64,000 nucleotides of DNA, from positions 51,516-115,515 of the forward strand of contig NZ_JAAEDL010000019.1 of the NCBI RefSeq assembly GCF_018129005.1, read 5' to 3'. This document shows, piece after piece, positions 42,725-54,200 of the stretch. A program made the position numbers and the translations under genes. The DNA is from Neoroseomonas eburnea (GTDB taxonomy: Bacteria; Pseudomonadota; Alphaproteobacteria; Acetobacterales; Acetobacteraceae). Position 1 is the first letter of the stretch, and every line of letters begins with the position of its first letter. The notes beneath the pieces were generated by a model. That model worked only from the letters and a program-made list of their open reading frames with translations. It was not told the DNA's origin and did not search any database.

Positions 42725-45658
42725 ATGCGAAGATCGGCTGCCCTGTCCCCTTCGCGCAAGGCCATGCGTCTCTCCTCCCCGACGATCACGCCGAATGCCG
42801 CGCCGATCCGCTTCACCTTCGACGGGCAGGAGATCGAGGCGCTGCCCGGCGAGAGCATCGCCGCGGCGCTGTCAGCCGCCGGCATCGTCGCCTTCCGCCA
42901 CACCGCGAAGGGCGAGCCGCGCGGCCTGTGGTGCGGCATGGGCGCCTGCTGGGACTGCATCGTCACCGTCGACGGCAGGTCGGGACAGCGCGCCTGCCTC
43001 ACCAAGGTGGAAGCGGACATGCGGGTGACAGGCGCGCCGCCGGTCGTGGCCGCGCCGCTCGCCGACCCGCCGGCGGAGATCGCCGAACGCGCCTGCGACC
43101 TGCTGGTGGTCGGCGCCGGCCCGGCCGGGCTGTCCGCCGCGATCGCCGCGGCGGGCGCCGGCGCCCAGGTGGTGGTGCTGGACGAGCGTGCGGACCCCGG
43201 CGGCCAGTACCTCAAGCCGCTGGCGACGAGCCACGCCAGCACCGCGCCGGACGCACAGTTCCGCAGGGGCGCGGTGCTGTTCGCCGAAGCGCGCGCGGCG
43301 GGCATCGCCATCCACCAGGGTGCCACCGTCTGGGGCGGCTTCGCGCCGGATGAGATCGCCGCGCTGGTCGGCAACGCCGCCGTCACCTTCCGCCCGAAGC
43401 GCCTGGTGCTGGCGCCCGGCGCGCATGAACGCCCCGTCCCGGTGCCGGGCTGGACCCTGCCCGGCGTGATGACGACCGGCGCCCTGCAGACCCTGGCGCG
43501 CGCGCAGCGCGTGAGCCCGGCCGAGCGCATCGTCATCGCCGGCAGCGGGCCGCTCAACCTGCAGCTCGCCTGTGAATTGCTGGCCGGCGGCGTTCAGGTG
43601 GCGGCGGTGGTGGAAGCCGCGCCGAAGCCGGGCCTGCGCGCCTGGCGCGACCTGCTGGCGCTGGCCGGTGCCTCGCCGGACCTGGCCTGGGATGGGCTGC
43701 ACTACCTCTCGACCCTGCGGCGTGCCGGCGTGCCGGTGCTGTGGGGCAGCACGATCCTCGCCTGCGAGGGCACCGACCGCTTCGCCGCGCTGCGCGTCGC
43801 GACGCCCGCCGGCGAACGCCGCATCGTGGCCGGTGTCGCCGCGCTGAACATGGGGTTCCAGCCGGAGACCGGCCTCGCCCGCACGCTCGGCTGCGCGCAG
43901 CGTTTCGTCACCGATGGCCCGGGGGCGGAGATCGGACGGCTGGAGACCGTCACCGACGAGGAAGGTCGCACCAGCATCCCTGGAGTCTTCGCCATCGGCG
44001 ACGGCGCCGCGATCGGCGGATCGCGCGTCGCCTTCGCGCGCGGGCGCCTGGCGGGACTGGCGGCGGCACGCGAGATCGGCCTGGCCGCCCCGCAGGACGC
44101 CGCCGCCCGGCGCGACCTGGCGCGTGCCCTTGCCTTCCAGCGTGCGCTGTGGCGCATCTTCGCCGTGCCGCCCTTCGACGCCGCCTCCATCGCCGGCGCC
44201 ACCACGATCTGCCGCTGCGAGGAGGTGACCGCCGCCGCGCTGCGCGAAGCGATGGCGGACGGCGCGCGCAGCCTCGCCGCGCTGAAGAAGGCAACCCGCG
44301 CCGGCATGGGCCGCTGCCAGGGGCGCATGTGCGGCGCGACCGTCGCCCGCCTGGCCGGCGCGCCGGCCGAGGAGGCCGCCTTCGCCGCCCCGCGCGCGCC
44401 GGTCCGGCCGATCCCTGCCGCCGCGCTGATGCGCGAGGTGCCGGAATGGGGCGAAACCCCCGTCATCCATGCGCCCACGCCGACCCGATGGCGCGGCCCC
44501 GCCTCGCCGCTCCGCCCCGAGGACCGGCGCTGCGACGTGCTGGTCGTCGGCGGCGGCGTGCTCGGGCTTTCCACCGCGCTCTGCCTGGCGCGCGAGGGCG
44601 TGGACGTGCTGGTGGCGGACCGGTCCGAACCCGGCCTCGCCGCCAGCACGGCGAATGCCGGCAGCCTGCATGTGCAACTCCTGTCCTATGACTTCGGCGA
44701 GAAGGCCGAGGCGCTCGGCACGGCGCGCCCGGCGGCGGCGACGCTGCCGCTCGGCCCGCGCTCCATAGCGCTGTGGAAGGAGATCGCGCGCGACGCCGGC
44801 GAATCCTGCGGCATCCGCACCGAGGGCGGCCTGATGCTGGCCGAGACGCCGGAGCAGATGGAATGGCTGCGCGGCAAGACGGCGGTGGAGCGCGGCGCCG
44901 GCATCGAAAGCCATGTCGTCGGCGCGAACGAGCTGCGCGGCCTCGCGCCCTACCTCGCGCCGCGCTTTCTCGGCGCGGCCTTCTGCCGCGCCGAGGGCCA
45001 GATCGACCCGCTGCGCGGCACCGCGGCGCTTCTCGGCCTCGTGAAGCGCGCGGGCGGGCGCATCGCCGGCGGGGTGCAGGTCACCGGCATCGCGCGCGAC
45101 GGCAGCGGCTTCGCCGTCGCCACCGAATCCGGCACCATCCGCGCCGGGCGCATCGTCGTGGCGGCGGGACCATGGTCCGGCCAGGTCGCGGCCCTGGCGG
45201 GCGTGAGGCTGCCGGTCGGCGGCCTGGTGCAGCAGGTCATCGCCACCGAGCCCACCGGGCCCTTCGTCCCCCACCTCGTCGCTCATGCCGGGCGGCACCT
45301 CTCCTTCAAGCAGGGGGCGCAGGGGCATCTGCTGATCGGCGGTGGCTGGCCGGGCGAGCACCACCCCGCGACCGGCGCCACGCGCAACCGGCGCGAAAGC
45401 ATCGAGGGCAATCTCTGGGTCGCGGGCCGCGTCGTGCCCGCCGTCGCAGGGCTGTCCGTGCTGCGCGCCTGGACCGGGATCAACGTGCATGTCGACCGTG
45501 CGCCGATCCTCGGCGAGGCGCCCGGCTGCCCGGGACTCTTCGCCGCCGTGACCTCCTCCGGCTTCACCCTCGGCCCCGTGGCGGGACGCATGACGGCCGA
45601 TGCGGTGCTGGGGCGGGAGGCCGTGGCGCCGGCCTTCTCCATCGCCCGCTTCGGTTGA
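42725..45658 (+). CDS. Fused HcnA-HcnB-HcnC-like FAD/[2Fe-2S] oxidoreductase
   Basis: One 977-residue chain contains what are normally three subunits. Residues about 25-110 are a [2Fe-2S] ferredoxin-like domain (C70-x4-C75-x2-C78 and C91, as in HcnA). Residues about 120-560 are an NAD(P)/FAD-type domain (DLLVVGAGPAG) ending in a BFD-like [2Fe-2S] site with C496, C498, C531 and C536, as in HcnB or OoxA. Residues about 603-977 are a glycine/D-amino-acid oxidase fold (DVLVVGGGVLGLSTAL, as in HcnC or OoxB). Such trimers oxidise glycine, opines or D-hydroxyproline. Substrate is unknown. The Met at residue 14 is an alternative start. Confidence 0.9.
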   Translation: MRRSAALSPSRKAMRLSSPTITPNAAPIRFTFDGQEIEALPGESIAAALSAAGIVAFRHTAKGEPRGLWCGMGACWDCIVTVDGRSGQRACLTKVEADMRVTGAPPVVAAPLADPPAEIAERACDLLVVGAGPAGLSAAIAAAGAGAQVVVLDERADPGGQYLKPLATSHASTAPDAQFRRGAVLFAEARAAGIAIHQGATVWGGFAPDEIAALVGNAAVTFRPKRLVLAPGAHERPVPVPGWTLPGVMTTGALQTLARAQRVSPAERIVIAGSGPLNLQLACELLAGGVQVAAVVEAAPKPGLRAWRDLLALAGASPDLAWDGLHYLSTLRRAGVPVLWGSTILACEGTDRFAALRVATPAGERRIVAGVAALNMGFQPETGLARTLGCAQRFVTDGPGAEIGRLETVTDEEGRTSIPGVFAIGDGAAIGGSRVAFARGRLAGLAAAREIGLAAPQDAAARRDLARALAFQRALWRIFAVPPFDAASIAGATTICRCEEVTAAALREAMADGARSLAALKKATRAGMGRCQGRMCGATVARLAGAPAEEAAFAAPRAPVRPIPAAALMREVPEWGETPVIHAPTPTRWRGPASPLRPEDRRCDVLVVGGGVLGLSTALCLAREGVDVLVADRSEPGLAASTANAGSLHVQLLSYDFGEKAEALGTARPAAATLPLGPRSIALWKEIARDAGESCGIRTEGGLMLAETPEQMEWLRGKTAVERGAGIESHVVGANELRGLAPYLAPRFLGAAFCRAEGQIDPLRGTAALLGLVKRAGGRIAGGVQVTGIARDGSGFAVATESGTIRAGRIVVAAGPWSGQVAALAGVRLPVGGLVQQVIATEPTGPFVPHLVAHAGRHLSFKQGAQGHLLIGGGWPGEHHPATGATRNRRESIEGNLWVAGRVVPAVAGLSVLRAWTGINVHVDRAPILGEAPGCPGLFAAVTSSGFTLGPVAGRMTADAVLGREAVAPAFSIARFG

Positions 45659-45727
45659 ATGGAACAGCGGACACGCAACGCACAGGATGTGCTCTACTGC
45701 GTACGAACCGGCACGGAGGACCACCGG

Positions 45728-46306
45728 ATGCGGACAGCCCTTCCCCTCGCCGCCATCTTGCTGACGCTCGCCGCCGGTGCCGCGGACGCGCAGGCGCCGG
45801 CGCGGGACCCGCTCGCCGACACCATCCTGCGCAACCTGACGCGCGGCATCCGCGTGCCGGGCCAGGGCGGGGACGCCGTCACCGCGCCCGTCACCCCGGT
45901 CACGCCGGCCGATCCGCGCAGCCCCGTGCAGAGCGCGACGACCGCACCGCCGGGCATGCCGGCCGTGTCGCTCCTGATCACCTTCGCCACCGGCTCGGCG
46001 ACGCTGACGCCCGACGCCGAGGTGTTGCTCGCCTCCCTCGCCCGCGCGCTGACCGCGCCCGAGCTCGCCCGTTCGCGCTTCCGCATCGAGGGCCACACGG
46101 ACACGGTCGGCAGCGCCGCGCTCAACCAGGCGCTGTCGGAGCGCCGCGCGGAAGCGGTGCGCGGCCTGCTGACGCAGCGCTACGGCATCCCTGCCGAACG
46201 GCTGGAGACGCTCGGCCTCGGCGAAACCATGCTGCTGGTTCGGACGCCGGACGGCACGCCGGAAGCGCGCAACCGCCGCGTGCAGGTCATCAATCTCGGC
46301 AACTGA
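45728..46306 (+). CDS. OmpA-family envelope protein
   Basis: The 192-residue protein has a signal peptide (MRTALPLAAILLTLAAGAADA), a Pro/Thr/Val-rich linker (about 45-75) and a C-terminal OmpA domain of about 110 residues. The peptidoglycan-binding pattern is intact: LITFATGSATLTPDAE, FRIEGHTDTVGSAALNQALSERRAEAVRGLL and RNRRVQV. There is no beta barrel, so it is a periplasmic or lipoprotein-like anchor rather than a porin. GGAGG is upstream of the ATG. It lies between the fusion gene and the TPS locus. Confidence 0.9.
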   Translation: MRTALPLAAILLTLAAGAADAQAPARDPLADTILRNLTRGIRVPGQGGDAVTAPVTPVTPADPRSPVQSATTAPPGMPAVSLLITFATGSATLTPDAEVLLASLARALTAPELARSRFRIEGHTDTVGSAALNQALSERRAEAVRGLLTQRYGIPAERLETLGLGETMLLVRTPDGTPEARNRRVQVINLGN

Positions 46307-46445
46307 AACTGGCGGTCACCGGCCGGAAAAGGGTGACGCCGGCGGCGGATCCTGACGCGGTTCCGTCATGACCGTTGCGCGAGAGCTACGGCTCCGACCC
46401 TTTCGTCGCCCTAGAGGTGAACGTGAGGTTTCTTTCGCAGGCGTC

Positions 46446-46467
46446 TCTCATATGTTGGTGCATGAGA
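46446..46467. promoter_or_regulatory. Dyad upstream of tpsB
   Basis: TCTCAT and ATGAGA form perfect arms around ten bases, 21 bases before the TpsB start. The region around it is more AT-rich than its surroundings, so this may be an operator within the promoter of the secretion locus. There is no known regulator to match it with. Confidence 0.35.
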
Positions 46468-46488
46468 TCCCTCCGACCCGCCTAGGCG

Positions 46489-48252
46489 ATGACCGTTATC
46501 ACCTTCTCCTTGCGGTCGCTGGCCGCTCTGCTGCTGCTCGGGCCGGGGGTCGCCTTGGCGCAACTGCCGCCGAACCTGCCGCGCCCGCCGCCGCCGCCGG
46601 CTGACCTGATCGACCGGATCGGCCCGCAACAGGCGCCGAGCCTCGCCCCGCGCACCCAACCGCCGCCGCCCGAGGCGCGGCGCGGCCCGGGGGAGACGCG
46701 CGAGGTCGCGATCTCGACCGCCGCCGTCCAGGGCAACACCGCGCTCACCGACGCGCAGCTCCGCCCGGCCATCGCGCCGATCGAGAACCGCACGGTCAGC
46801 CTCGCGCGGATCGAGGAGGCGCGGCTCGCCGTGCTCGGCGCCTATCGCCGCGCCGGCTATCCCTTCGTCTCCGTCGCCGCCGCGCTGGTGCCGCAGCCGG
46901 ACGGGCGCAACGAGGCGCGCTTCTCGATCACCGAGGGCTATGTCGCCGAGGTCCGCCTCGACGGCGAGATCGGGCCCGCCGGGACGCAGGTGCTGCGCTT
47001 CCTCGAGCGCGTGAAGAACGAGCGCCCGGTCTCGACCGCGGCGGTGGAGCGCGCCCTGCTGCTCGCCTCCGACGTGCCGGGGGTGCAGGTGCGCGGCGTG
47101 CTGCAGCCGATCCAGGGGGAACCGGGCGCGCTCCGCCTCATCGCGCAGCTCAGCCGCTCCGCGGTCAGCGGGTACTTCAACCTGGACAACCGCGGCTACC
47201 GGCTCACCGGCCCGTGGGAGGCGCTGCTCGTCGCCGGGCTCAACTCCGTCACCGAGTTCGGCGAGCGGACGGAGCTGTCGATCTTCGGCGCCGAGCAGGG
47301 CACGCAGTATTTCGCGCAGGCCAGCGCCGAGGTCTTCATCGGCGGCTCCGGCCTGCGGGTGCGCGTCTATGCGGGCATCGGCAACACCACGCCCTCCGGC
47401 CAGCTCGCCGAGATCGGCTACGAGGGCGAAACCCAGGTCGCCGGCATCGTCGCGACCTATCCGATCATCCGCTCACGCCCCGCGAATCTCTGGGCGGTCG
47501 GGCAGTTCGACGCCTTCGACAGCACCATCTACACCGGCGCGGCCGACACGCCGGGGCCGCGCGCGCGGGCGGGCCAGGACCGCATCCGCACCCTGCGCGG
47601 CGGCTTCGACGGGCAGGCGCTCGACAGCATCCTCTCCTTCATGCCGCCGGCGACGAACCAGGCGTCGATCCGCATCCACCAGGGGCTGAACAGCTTCGGC
47701 GCGACCGCCAACGACGATCCGCAGGCGACGCGCATCGCGAGCGAGTTCGACTTCACCAAGACGACCGGCGAGTACCAGCGCGTGCAGCCGATCTTCGCCC
47801 CCTTCGACGGCGCGATGGTGAACCTGCAGGCCTATGTGACCGGGCAATGGTCCTCCGACATCCTGCCGCCGGCGGAGAAGTACTACCTCGGCGGCTCGCG
47901 GCTCGGCCGCGGGTACTATTCGGGCCAGGTCACCGGGGATTGGGGCTACGGCTACGCGATCGAGCTCCAGCTCGACCTCGCCTACGAGATCCCGGCCGAA
48001 CCCGCGCTCGGCAACAACCGCGGCTCGACGCAGCTCTACGTCTTCCGCGACCTCGGCTGGGCGTACCAGAACCTCGACACGGACGCCGACCGGCGGCTCT
48101 CCTCCTGGGGCGGCGGATTCCGCACCGTCTTCTCGGATACGGTGCAGTTCGACGTCGAGGTGGCGCGCCGCTTCACGACGCGGCCGGAGGGGGTGGCCTC
48201 CGACCCGCTGCGCGCCACCCAGGCCTTCTTTCGCATGCTGGTGAGGTTCTGA
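46489..48252 (+). CDS. TpsB-family outer-membrane transporter (ShlB/FhaC/HecB type)
   Basis: The 587-residue protein is the transporter of a two-partner (type Vb) secretion system. A signal peptide ends at ALA-Q (residues 24/25), and a Pro-rich helix region (about 28-65) follows. POTRA domains lie at about 70-225 (AVQGNTALTDAQL, RARRAGYPFVSV-like and RFSITEGYVAEV). A 16-stranded barrel follows, carrying the conserved loop-6 motif in LGGSRLGRGYYSGQVTGD. The last residue is Phe, as for outer-membrane barrels. The next gene, four bases on, encodes its substrate. Confidence 0.95.
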   Translation: MTVITFSLRSLAALLLLGPGVALAQLPPNLPRPPPPPADLIDRIGPQQAPSLAPRTQPPPPEARRGPGETREVAISTAAVQGNTALTDAQLRPAIAPIENRTVSLARIEEARLAVLGAYRRAGYPFVSVAAALVPQPDGRNEARFSITEGYVAEVRLDGEIGPAGTQVLRFLERVKNERPVSTAAVERALLLASDVPGVQVRGVLQPIQGEPGALRLIAQLSRSAVSGYFNLDNRGYRLTGPWEALLVAGLNSVTEFGERTELSIFGAEQGTQYFAQASAEVFIGGSGLRVRVYAGIGNTTPSGQLAEIGYEGETQVAGIVATYPIIRSRPANLWAVGQFDAFDSTIYTGAADTPGPRARAGQDRIRTLRGGFDGQALDSILSFMPPATNQASIRIHQGLNSFGATANDDPQATRIASEFDFTKTTGEYQRVQPIFAPFDGAMVNLQAYVTGQWSSDILPPAEKYYLGGSRLGRGYYSGQVTGDWGYGYAIELQLDLAYEIPAEPALGNNRGSTQLYVFRDLGWAYQNLDTDADRRLSSWGGGFRTVFSDTVQFDVEVARRFTTRPEGVASDPLRATQAFFRMLVRF

Positions 48253-48256
48253 CCCG

Positions 48257-51200
48257 ATGACAGGCGTCGCGACCCGCGGCAGGGCACGCCCCGCACAACG
48301 CCCCCTTCCCGCCCCGGCCCGGACGCCGGCGCGCCGCGCGCCGCAGCGCGCCTGGCTGCTCGCCACCACCGCGCTGCTGCCGATCGCCGCCGGCCCCGCC
48401 CTGGCGCAGACCATGCCGGCGGCGACCACCGGCCCGACCGGCGGGCAGGTCGTCGCCGGCCAGGCCGCCATCACGCAGACGACCAGCCAGACCACGATCA
48501 CCCAGGGCACCAACCGGGCCGCGATCGACTGGCAGCAGTTCAACGTCGGCAGCCAGCACACGGTGCAGTTCGTGCAGCCGAACCAGGGGTCCTGGACGCT
48601 GAACCGGGTGACCGGGCCGGACCCCTCGGTCATCGCCGGGCGCGTGCAGGCCAATGGCGGCGTCGCCATCGTCAACCAGTCGGGGATGGTGTTCGCCGGC
48701 GGCGCACAGGTGGATGTCGGCAGCCTGATCGCCTCGGCCGCCAACATCACCAACGAGAATTTCATGGCGGGCCGGATGGTGTTCGACGGCGCGCCGCGAC
48801 CCGGCGCGCGGGTCGAGAACCGCGGCAGCATCACCGTCGCCGACCGCGGCCTCGCCGCACTGGTGGCTCCGGGCGTCGCCAATTCCGGCGTGATCCGCGC
48901 GCGGCTCGGGCGCGTGGCGCTCGGCGCGGCGGAGACCTTCGTCCTCGACCTCGCCGGCGACGGGCTGATCGGGATCGACGTCACCCAGGCGGTGCGCACG
49001 GCGCCCGAGGGCGGCACGGCGCTGGTCACCAACAGCGGCGTCATCGAGGCGCCGGGCGGCTCGGTGCTGCTCAGCGCGCATGCCGCCTCCGGCCTGGTCG
49101 AGGACCTGGTGCGCCAGACCGGCCGCATCGAGGCGCCGAGCCTGGGCGAGCGCACCGGCGAGGTGGCGATCCGCGCGGATGGCGGCGGCGTGCGCGTCGA
49201 AGGCCGGGTGGCCGCGACCGGCGGCGCCGGGGAACGCGGCGGTCGCGTCTCGCTGCAGGCGACCGGCACGGTCACGGTCGCCGGCACGGCGCGGGTGGAT
49301 GCCTCGGGCGGCGCCGGCGGCGGGCAGGTGCTGGTCGGCACCACCGGGCGCGGGCGCAACCAGACCATGGCCGCGCGCACCATCGTCGAGAGCGGCGCCG
49401 AGATCCGCGCCGACGCGACCGGCACCGGCGATGGCGGGATGCTGGTGCTGAACTCGCTCGAACGTACGGAGATGCGCGGCGCGCTCTCTGCCCGCGGCGG
49501 CCCCGACGGCGGCAATGGCGGATTCGTCGAGCTTTCCGGCCAGGGCGTGCTGGAGGTGCAGGGCACCGTCGACCTGCGCGCGCCGGCGGGCGCGAATGGC
49601 GAATTGCTGATCGACCCGGACAACATCATCGTCAGCGACACCGCATTGCCCGCCACGCCCGGCGGCCTGCCCGCGGGCGAATCGATCACGGTCGAGATCA
49701 CCACCGCCACCGGCAGCGTCACCGCCGATGGCGGCGAGGCGACCGAATGGACGCGCATCTCGACCGCCGCCATCGAAGGCTTCGCCGGCACCGTCACCCT
49801 CGATGCGGCACGCGACATCATCGTCGACGACGCGATCGACAAGACCAATGGCGGCCTGACGCTGAACGCCGGCCGCAACGTGACGATCGGCGCCGCGGTC
49901 GATGTCGATGGGGCGCTGACCATCGCCGCGGCGACGGGCGCCATCGCCATCAACGCCGATGCCTTCGCGACCAGCATGTCGCTCACGGCGGCGACCGGCA
50001 TCGCCCAGGCCGGCGGCACCGTCATCCGCCACCACGACGGCGCCGGCACCTCGATGAACCTCGCCGCGACGGTGACCGGCACCGGCAACGTCTCGCTCAT
50101 CGGGGACAATGGGCGCATCACGCTGCGCACCGGCGGCACCGCGGATGGCGACTTCACCGCGCGCAGCACCAACCGGGTGACGCTCGGCGCCGGCCAGACG
50201 CTCTCGGTGCACGGCGCGGCGACGCTGACGGCCGATGTCGCCGGCAACCCCGCCCAGAACAACCCGGGCATCTCGCTGCAGGGCACGCTGCTCGCGGACT
50301 CGGTGTCGCTGTCGGCGAACCGCGACATCACGCAGGGCACGAGCGGGGTGGTGGCACGCATCGCCGCCGGCGGGGGCGCCGACCTGACGACGGAACTGCC
50401 TCTGACCGTCGCCGTCACCGGCACCAACCGCGGGGTTTCGCTGACCGGCGACAATGGCGCATTGCGGCTCGATGCCGGCAGCACGCAGGATGGCGACTTC
50501 GCGCTGCGCGGCCGGTCGCTGACCATCAGCGGCGCGCTCACGGCAGGCGAAGGCGGCGCGCGCAACGACGCGATCCTCACCACCTACGACGCGGACGGCG
50601 CCCTGGGGATCCAAGGCACCATCACGGCGCGCAACCTGAGCCTCTTCGCCGGCGGCGCGGTGACGCAGACCGCGGCGGTCGCCCTCGGCGGCACGGGCGG
50701 CACCGGCGCCAACGGGCTCCTGACCATCCGCGGCAGCACCGATGCGGCGGATTCCTCGGCCGGCTCGGTCGCGCTCACGGCCGCGAACCAGATCGCGCTG
50801 ATCGATGGGCGCGCCAGCGGCGCCTTCGCCTTCACGGCGGCGAGCGCGTTCGGCGTGGCCCTGGCGGAAGGCTCGACCACCACGCTGACCGGCCCGTCCA
50901 TCACGACGCTCTCGACCTTCCCCGGCATCGTCGCCACCCAGGGCGATTTGCGCGTCATCGCCGACAGCCTGACGGTCGCCGGCGGCATCACCGCGGCCGC
51001 AGGCCAGACCGTCAGCCTGCGGGTCAATGCGCTCGACGTCACCGACGGCAGCATCTCGGCCGGCGCCACCGGCACGGTCGAGATCGGGCCGCGCGACGCC
51101 GCCTTCGCCGTGCAGATCGGCACGGCCGGCAGCCCGGCGAACACGCTCGAACTCGCCGCGGCGGACCTCGAGGGGATCACCGCCGGCACGCTGCGCATCG

Positions 51201-54200
51201 GCCGCACCACCATGGCCGGCGAGCCCCTCGCCACCATCGAGGCCCAGGGCCTGACCGTCGCCGAGGCGCTGGCGCCCACCGCCGCGCTCACGCTCATCAG
51301 CGCCGCCGGCATCACGCTCCAGGCCGACGTCACCGCGCCGTCGGTGCGGATGGAGACGACGGGCGGCGCGATCGCCCTCGGCAACGCCTCGGTCACCGCG
51401 AATGGTGACGAGAGCCGTACGATCGAGCTGCGCTCCGCCGGTGCGATCACGCAAGGGGCGGACGGGCGGCTCGTCGCCTCCGGCGGCATCGCCGATCTCG
51501 TCGCCCACGCCCAGGCCGGCAGCATCGACCTGGCCGGCACGGGAGCCTTCCGCCTCGCCGATGGCGGCACGCCGGCAGGCGCCGCCGGGGCGCGCTCGCT
51601 CTACGCCGCCGCCGGCGATGTCTCCTTCACCACGACCACCGGGCTGATCGTCGCGACGACGGCCGAGGCGGCCGGCGCGGCGGCCAACCTCACGCTGGAG
51701 GCGCGCGGGCTGCTGCTGCTCGCGCCGCTGGTCACGCCGACGGCGGGCGGCGTGGTGGAACTGCGCGCGGCCGGCGGCGGGTCCGCCAGCACGATCACGC
51801 AGAACGCCGCCGGCATCATCACCGCCAGCCTGCTGAACCTCGACGCGGAAGGTGCGATCGCACTCGGCGCCGCGCCGAACCAGGTCGGCGCGCTCGGCAG
51901 CCTCGCCTTCACGGAATCCTTCGCCTTCCGCAGCGCAGGCGCCTTCACCCTCGCCGCGCCCGTCGCGGCGACCGGCGGCGCCGATGCCGACATCTCCCTC
52001 ACGGTCGATGCCGGCACGCTGGAGCTCGACGCATCGATCAACGCCGGCGCCGGGACCGTGCGGCTCGAGGCGACGGCCGGCGACATCTTCCAGGCCGCGG
52101 CCGGCGCCGCGATGACGGCCGGCCGACTGGAGGTGACGACGTCGGGAAATGCCCTGCTTGCCCCGGGCACCGACCGCAACCAGGTGGCGGTGCTCGGCAC
52201 CAGCACGGTCGGCGGGACACTCACCTTCGCCGCGGCGGGGGACCTCGCGCTGGACGGCGCGCTGGCGCGGTCCGGCGCCAGCGGTTCGCTCGCCGTGGAG
52301 AGCGGCGGCACGCTGCGCGTCAATGCCGGCGCTTCCCTCGCCTTCGATGACATCCGGCTGGTGGCCCCCGGCGCCATGACCATCGCCGGCACGATCGGTA
52401 TCGAGCAGGCGCTGCCGGTCAGCGAGGTGCGCCTCGGCGCGGGCGCCGGCATCACGCAGGAGGCAACCGGGCGCATCGTCGCCGAGCTGCTCGCCGTCCG
52501 CGCCGCCGGGGATGTGGACCTCACCGCCGGAGACAACGCGGTGCGCAGGGTCGCGGCGATGGCGACCGGACTCTTCGCGCTCGACACCGCAGGTACGCTG
52601 ACCACCGCCGCCGCCGCCGCCGTGCCGCTGCCGGGCGACCTCGATGCGGATATCGCCGGCGTGCAGGGCAGTTCCGTCACCCTCTCCGCCGAGGACCTGA
52701 CGATCCAGGCGGGCACGCTGAACGGCATCTTCGGCGCCTGGGCGAGCGCGGCGGACGGCGTGCTGACGCTGCGCGCCGACAGGCTGACCCTGGGCGGCTG
52801 GGTCGGCGCCGGCGACCCGCTCGGGACGCCGACCTACAACGGGACGATCACGGTGGCGCCGCGCAGCCTGGCGCGCGACGTCTCGATCGGCCTCGACGAT
52901 CCCGGCGCTCTGTTCCTCTCGCAGGCCACGCTGAACGGCCTCGTGGCGCGCAACCTCGTCATCGGCCGCGCCGAGGCCGGCGCGGGCACGGTCACCGTGG
53001 CGGGGGCAGCGAACCCGATCGACGGCGTCAACACCGTTCGGCTCCAGGGCGGAGCCATCGCGATCGACGGCATCTTCACCCTGACGACGCTGGACGGGCT
53101 GGTGACGCTGCATGCGGCCGACGGCGACATCGTGCAGTCGGCGGCCGGTGCGGTCCGCGCGGACCAGCTCGCGCTGATCGCCGATGCCGGCTCGGTTCTG
53201 CTCGGCTCGCCGGGGGCGCTCAACGCCACCGCGCGGCTCTCGGGCGCGGTCGCGGATGGCGAACGCTTCGTCTTCCGTGCCGACGGCACCTACACCGTCG
53301 CCGCCCCGGGCATCGCGGCGACAGGGGCGGAGGTCGACCTCTCCTCGGCGACCGGAAGCATCCTGCAGGCGCTCGGCGCGCCGATCCTGGCCGACCGGCT
53401 GGTCGTCGCCGCGGCCGGCAGCGCGCTGCTCGACGGCGGCGGCAGCGCGGCCGGCACGGCCGATCTCAACCGCGTCGGAACGCTCTACGCCCCCTCGGGC
53501 GGCACCACGCTGCTGCTGCGCAATGCCGACCCGCTGACGGTCGAGGCCGCAGGCTCCACCGCGCTCTTCAACGGCGGCGTGGTGCTGGAAGCGCCGACCA
53601 TCCACCTGACCGGCGACGTCACCGCGAGCACCGCCGGCGGCCATGTCGTGCTGCGCACCGGCGCCGACTTCGACGCGCCCGCCAGCGGCGACATCACCCA
53701 GAGCGGCGGCATCATCCGCACGCAGGACCTTTCGGTCTCGGCCGGCGGCGACATCACCCTGTCGCGGGCGAACGAGGTCATCCGGCTCGCTGCCGGCTTC
53801 GGCGTCTCCGCGGCCAGCGCGAACAGCGTCGTCGCCACCGGCGGTGGCGCCTTCCTGATCTCCAACAGCCTGGCCGACCTGCAGGTGGCGGCCCCGGTCT
53901 CGGCGGCCGGCGGCGGCGGCATCGCCATCTTCTCGAACGGCATCAGCGTGGCGCCGGCGCTGCTCGGCACCGTCTTCCTGGCGCCCGGCGGCGTGGTGCA
54001 GTTCGCGCCCTTCACCGCCGGCGGCAGCATCGGGCTCGGCGGCACCGGCGGGCTCGACACCACCACCATCACCGCCGAGGCGATCGAGCGCGTCAGCGCC
54101 GACCGCCTGATCATCGGCGGCCTGGCGCCGTTCGACGGAACGAGCTCCGGCACCATCACCCTGCGCGGCAATCTCGACCTGACCGGCCCCGGCGCGCCGA

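Noticed and set aside
42872..46096. A 1,074-codon antisense frame over the fusion gene
   Set aside because: Low-complexity Arg/Gly/Ala/His product; the plus-strand frame has iron-sulfur and FAD motifs in order.
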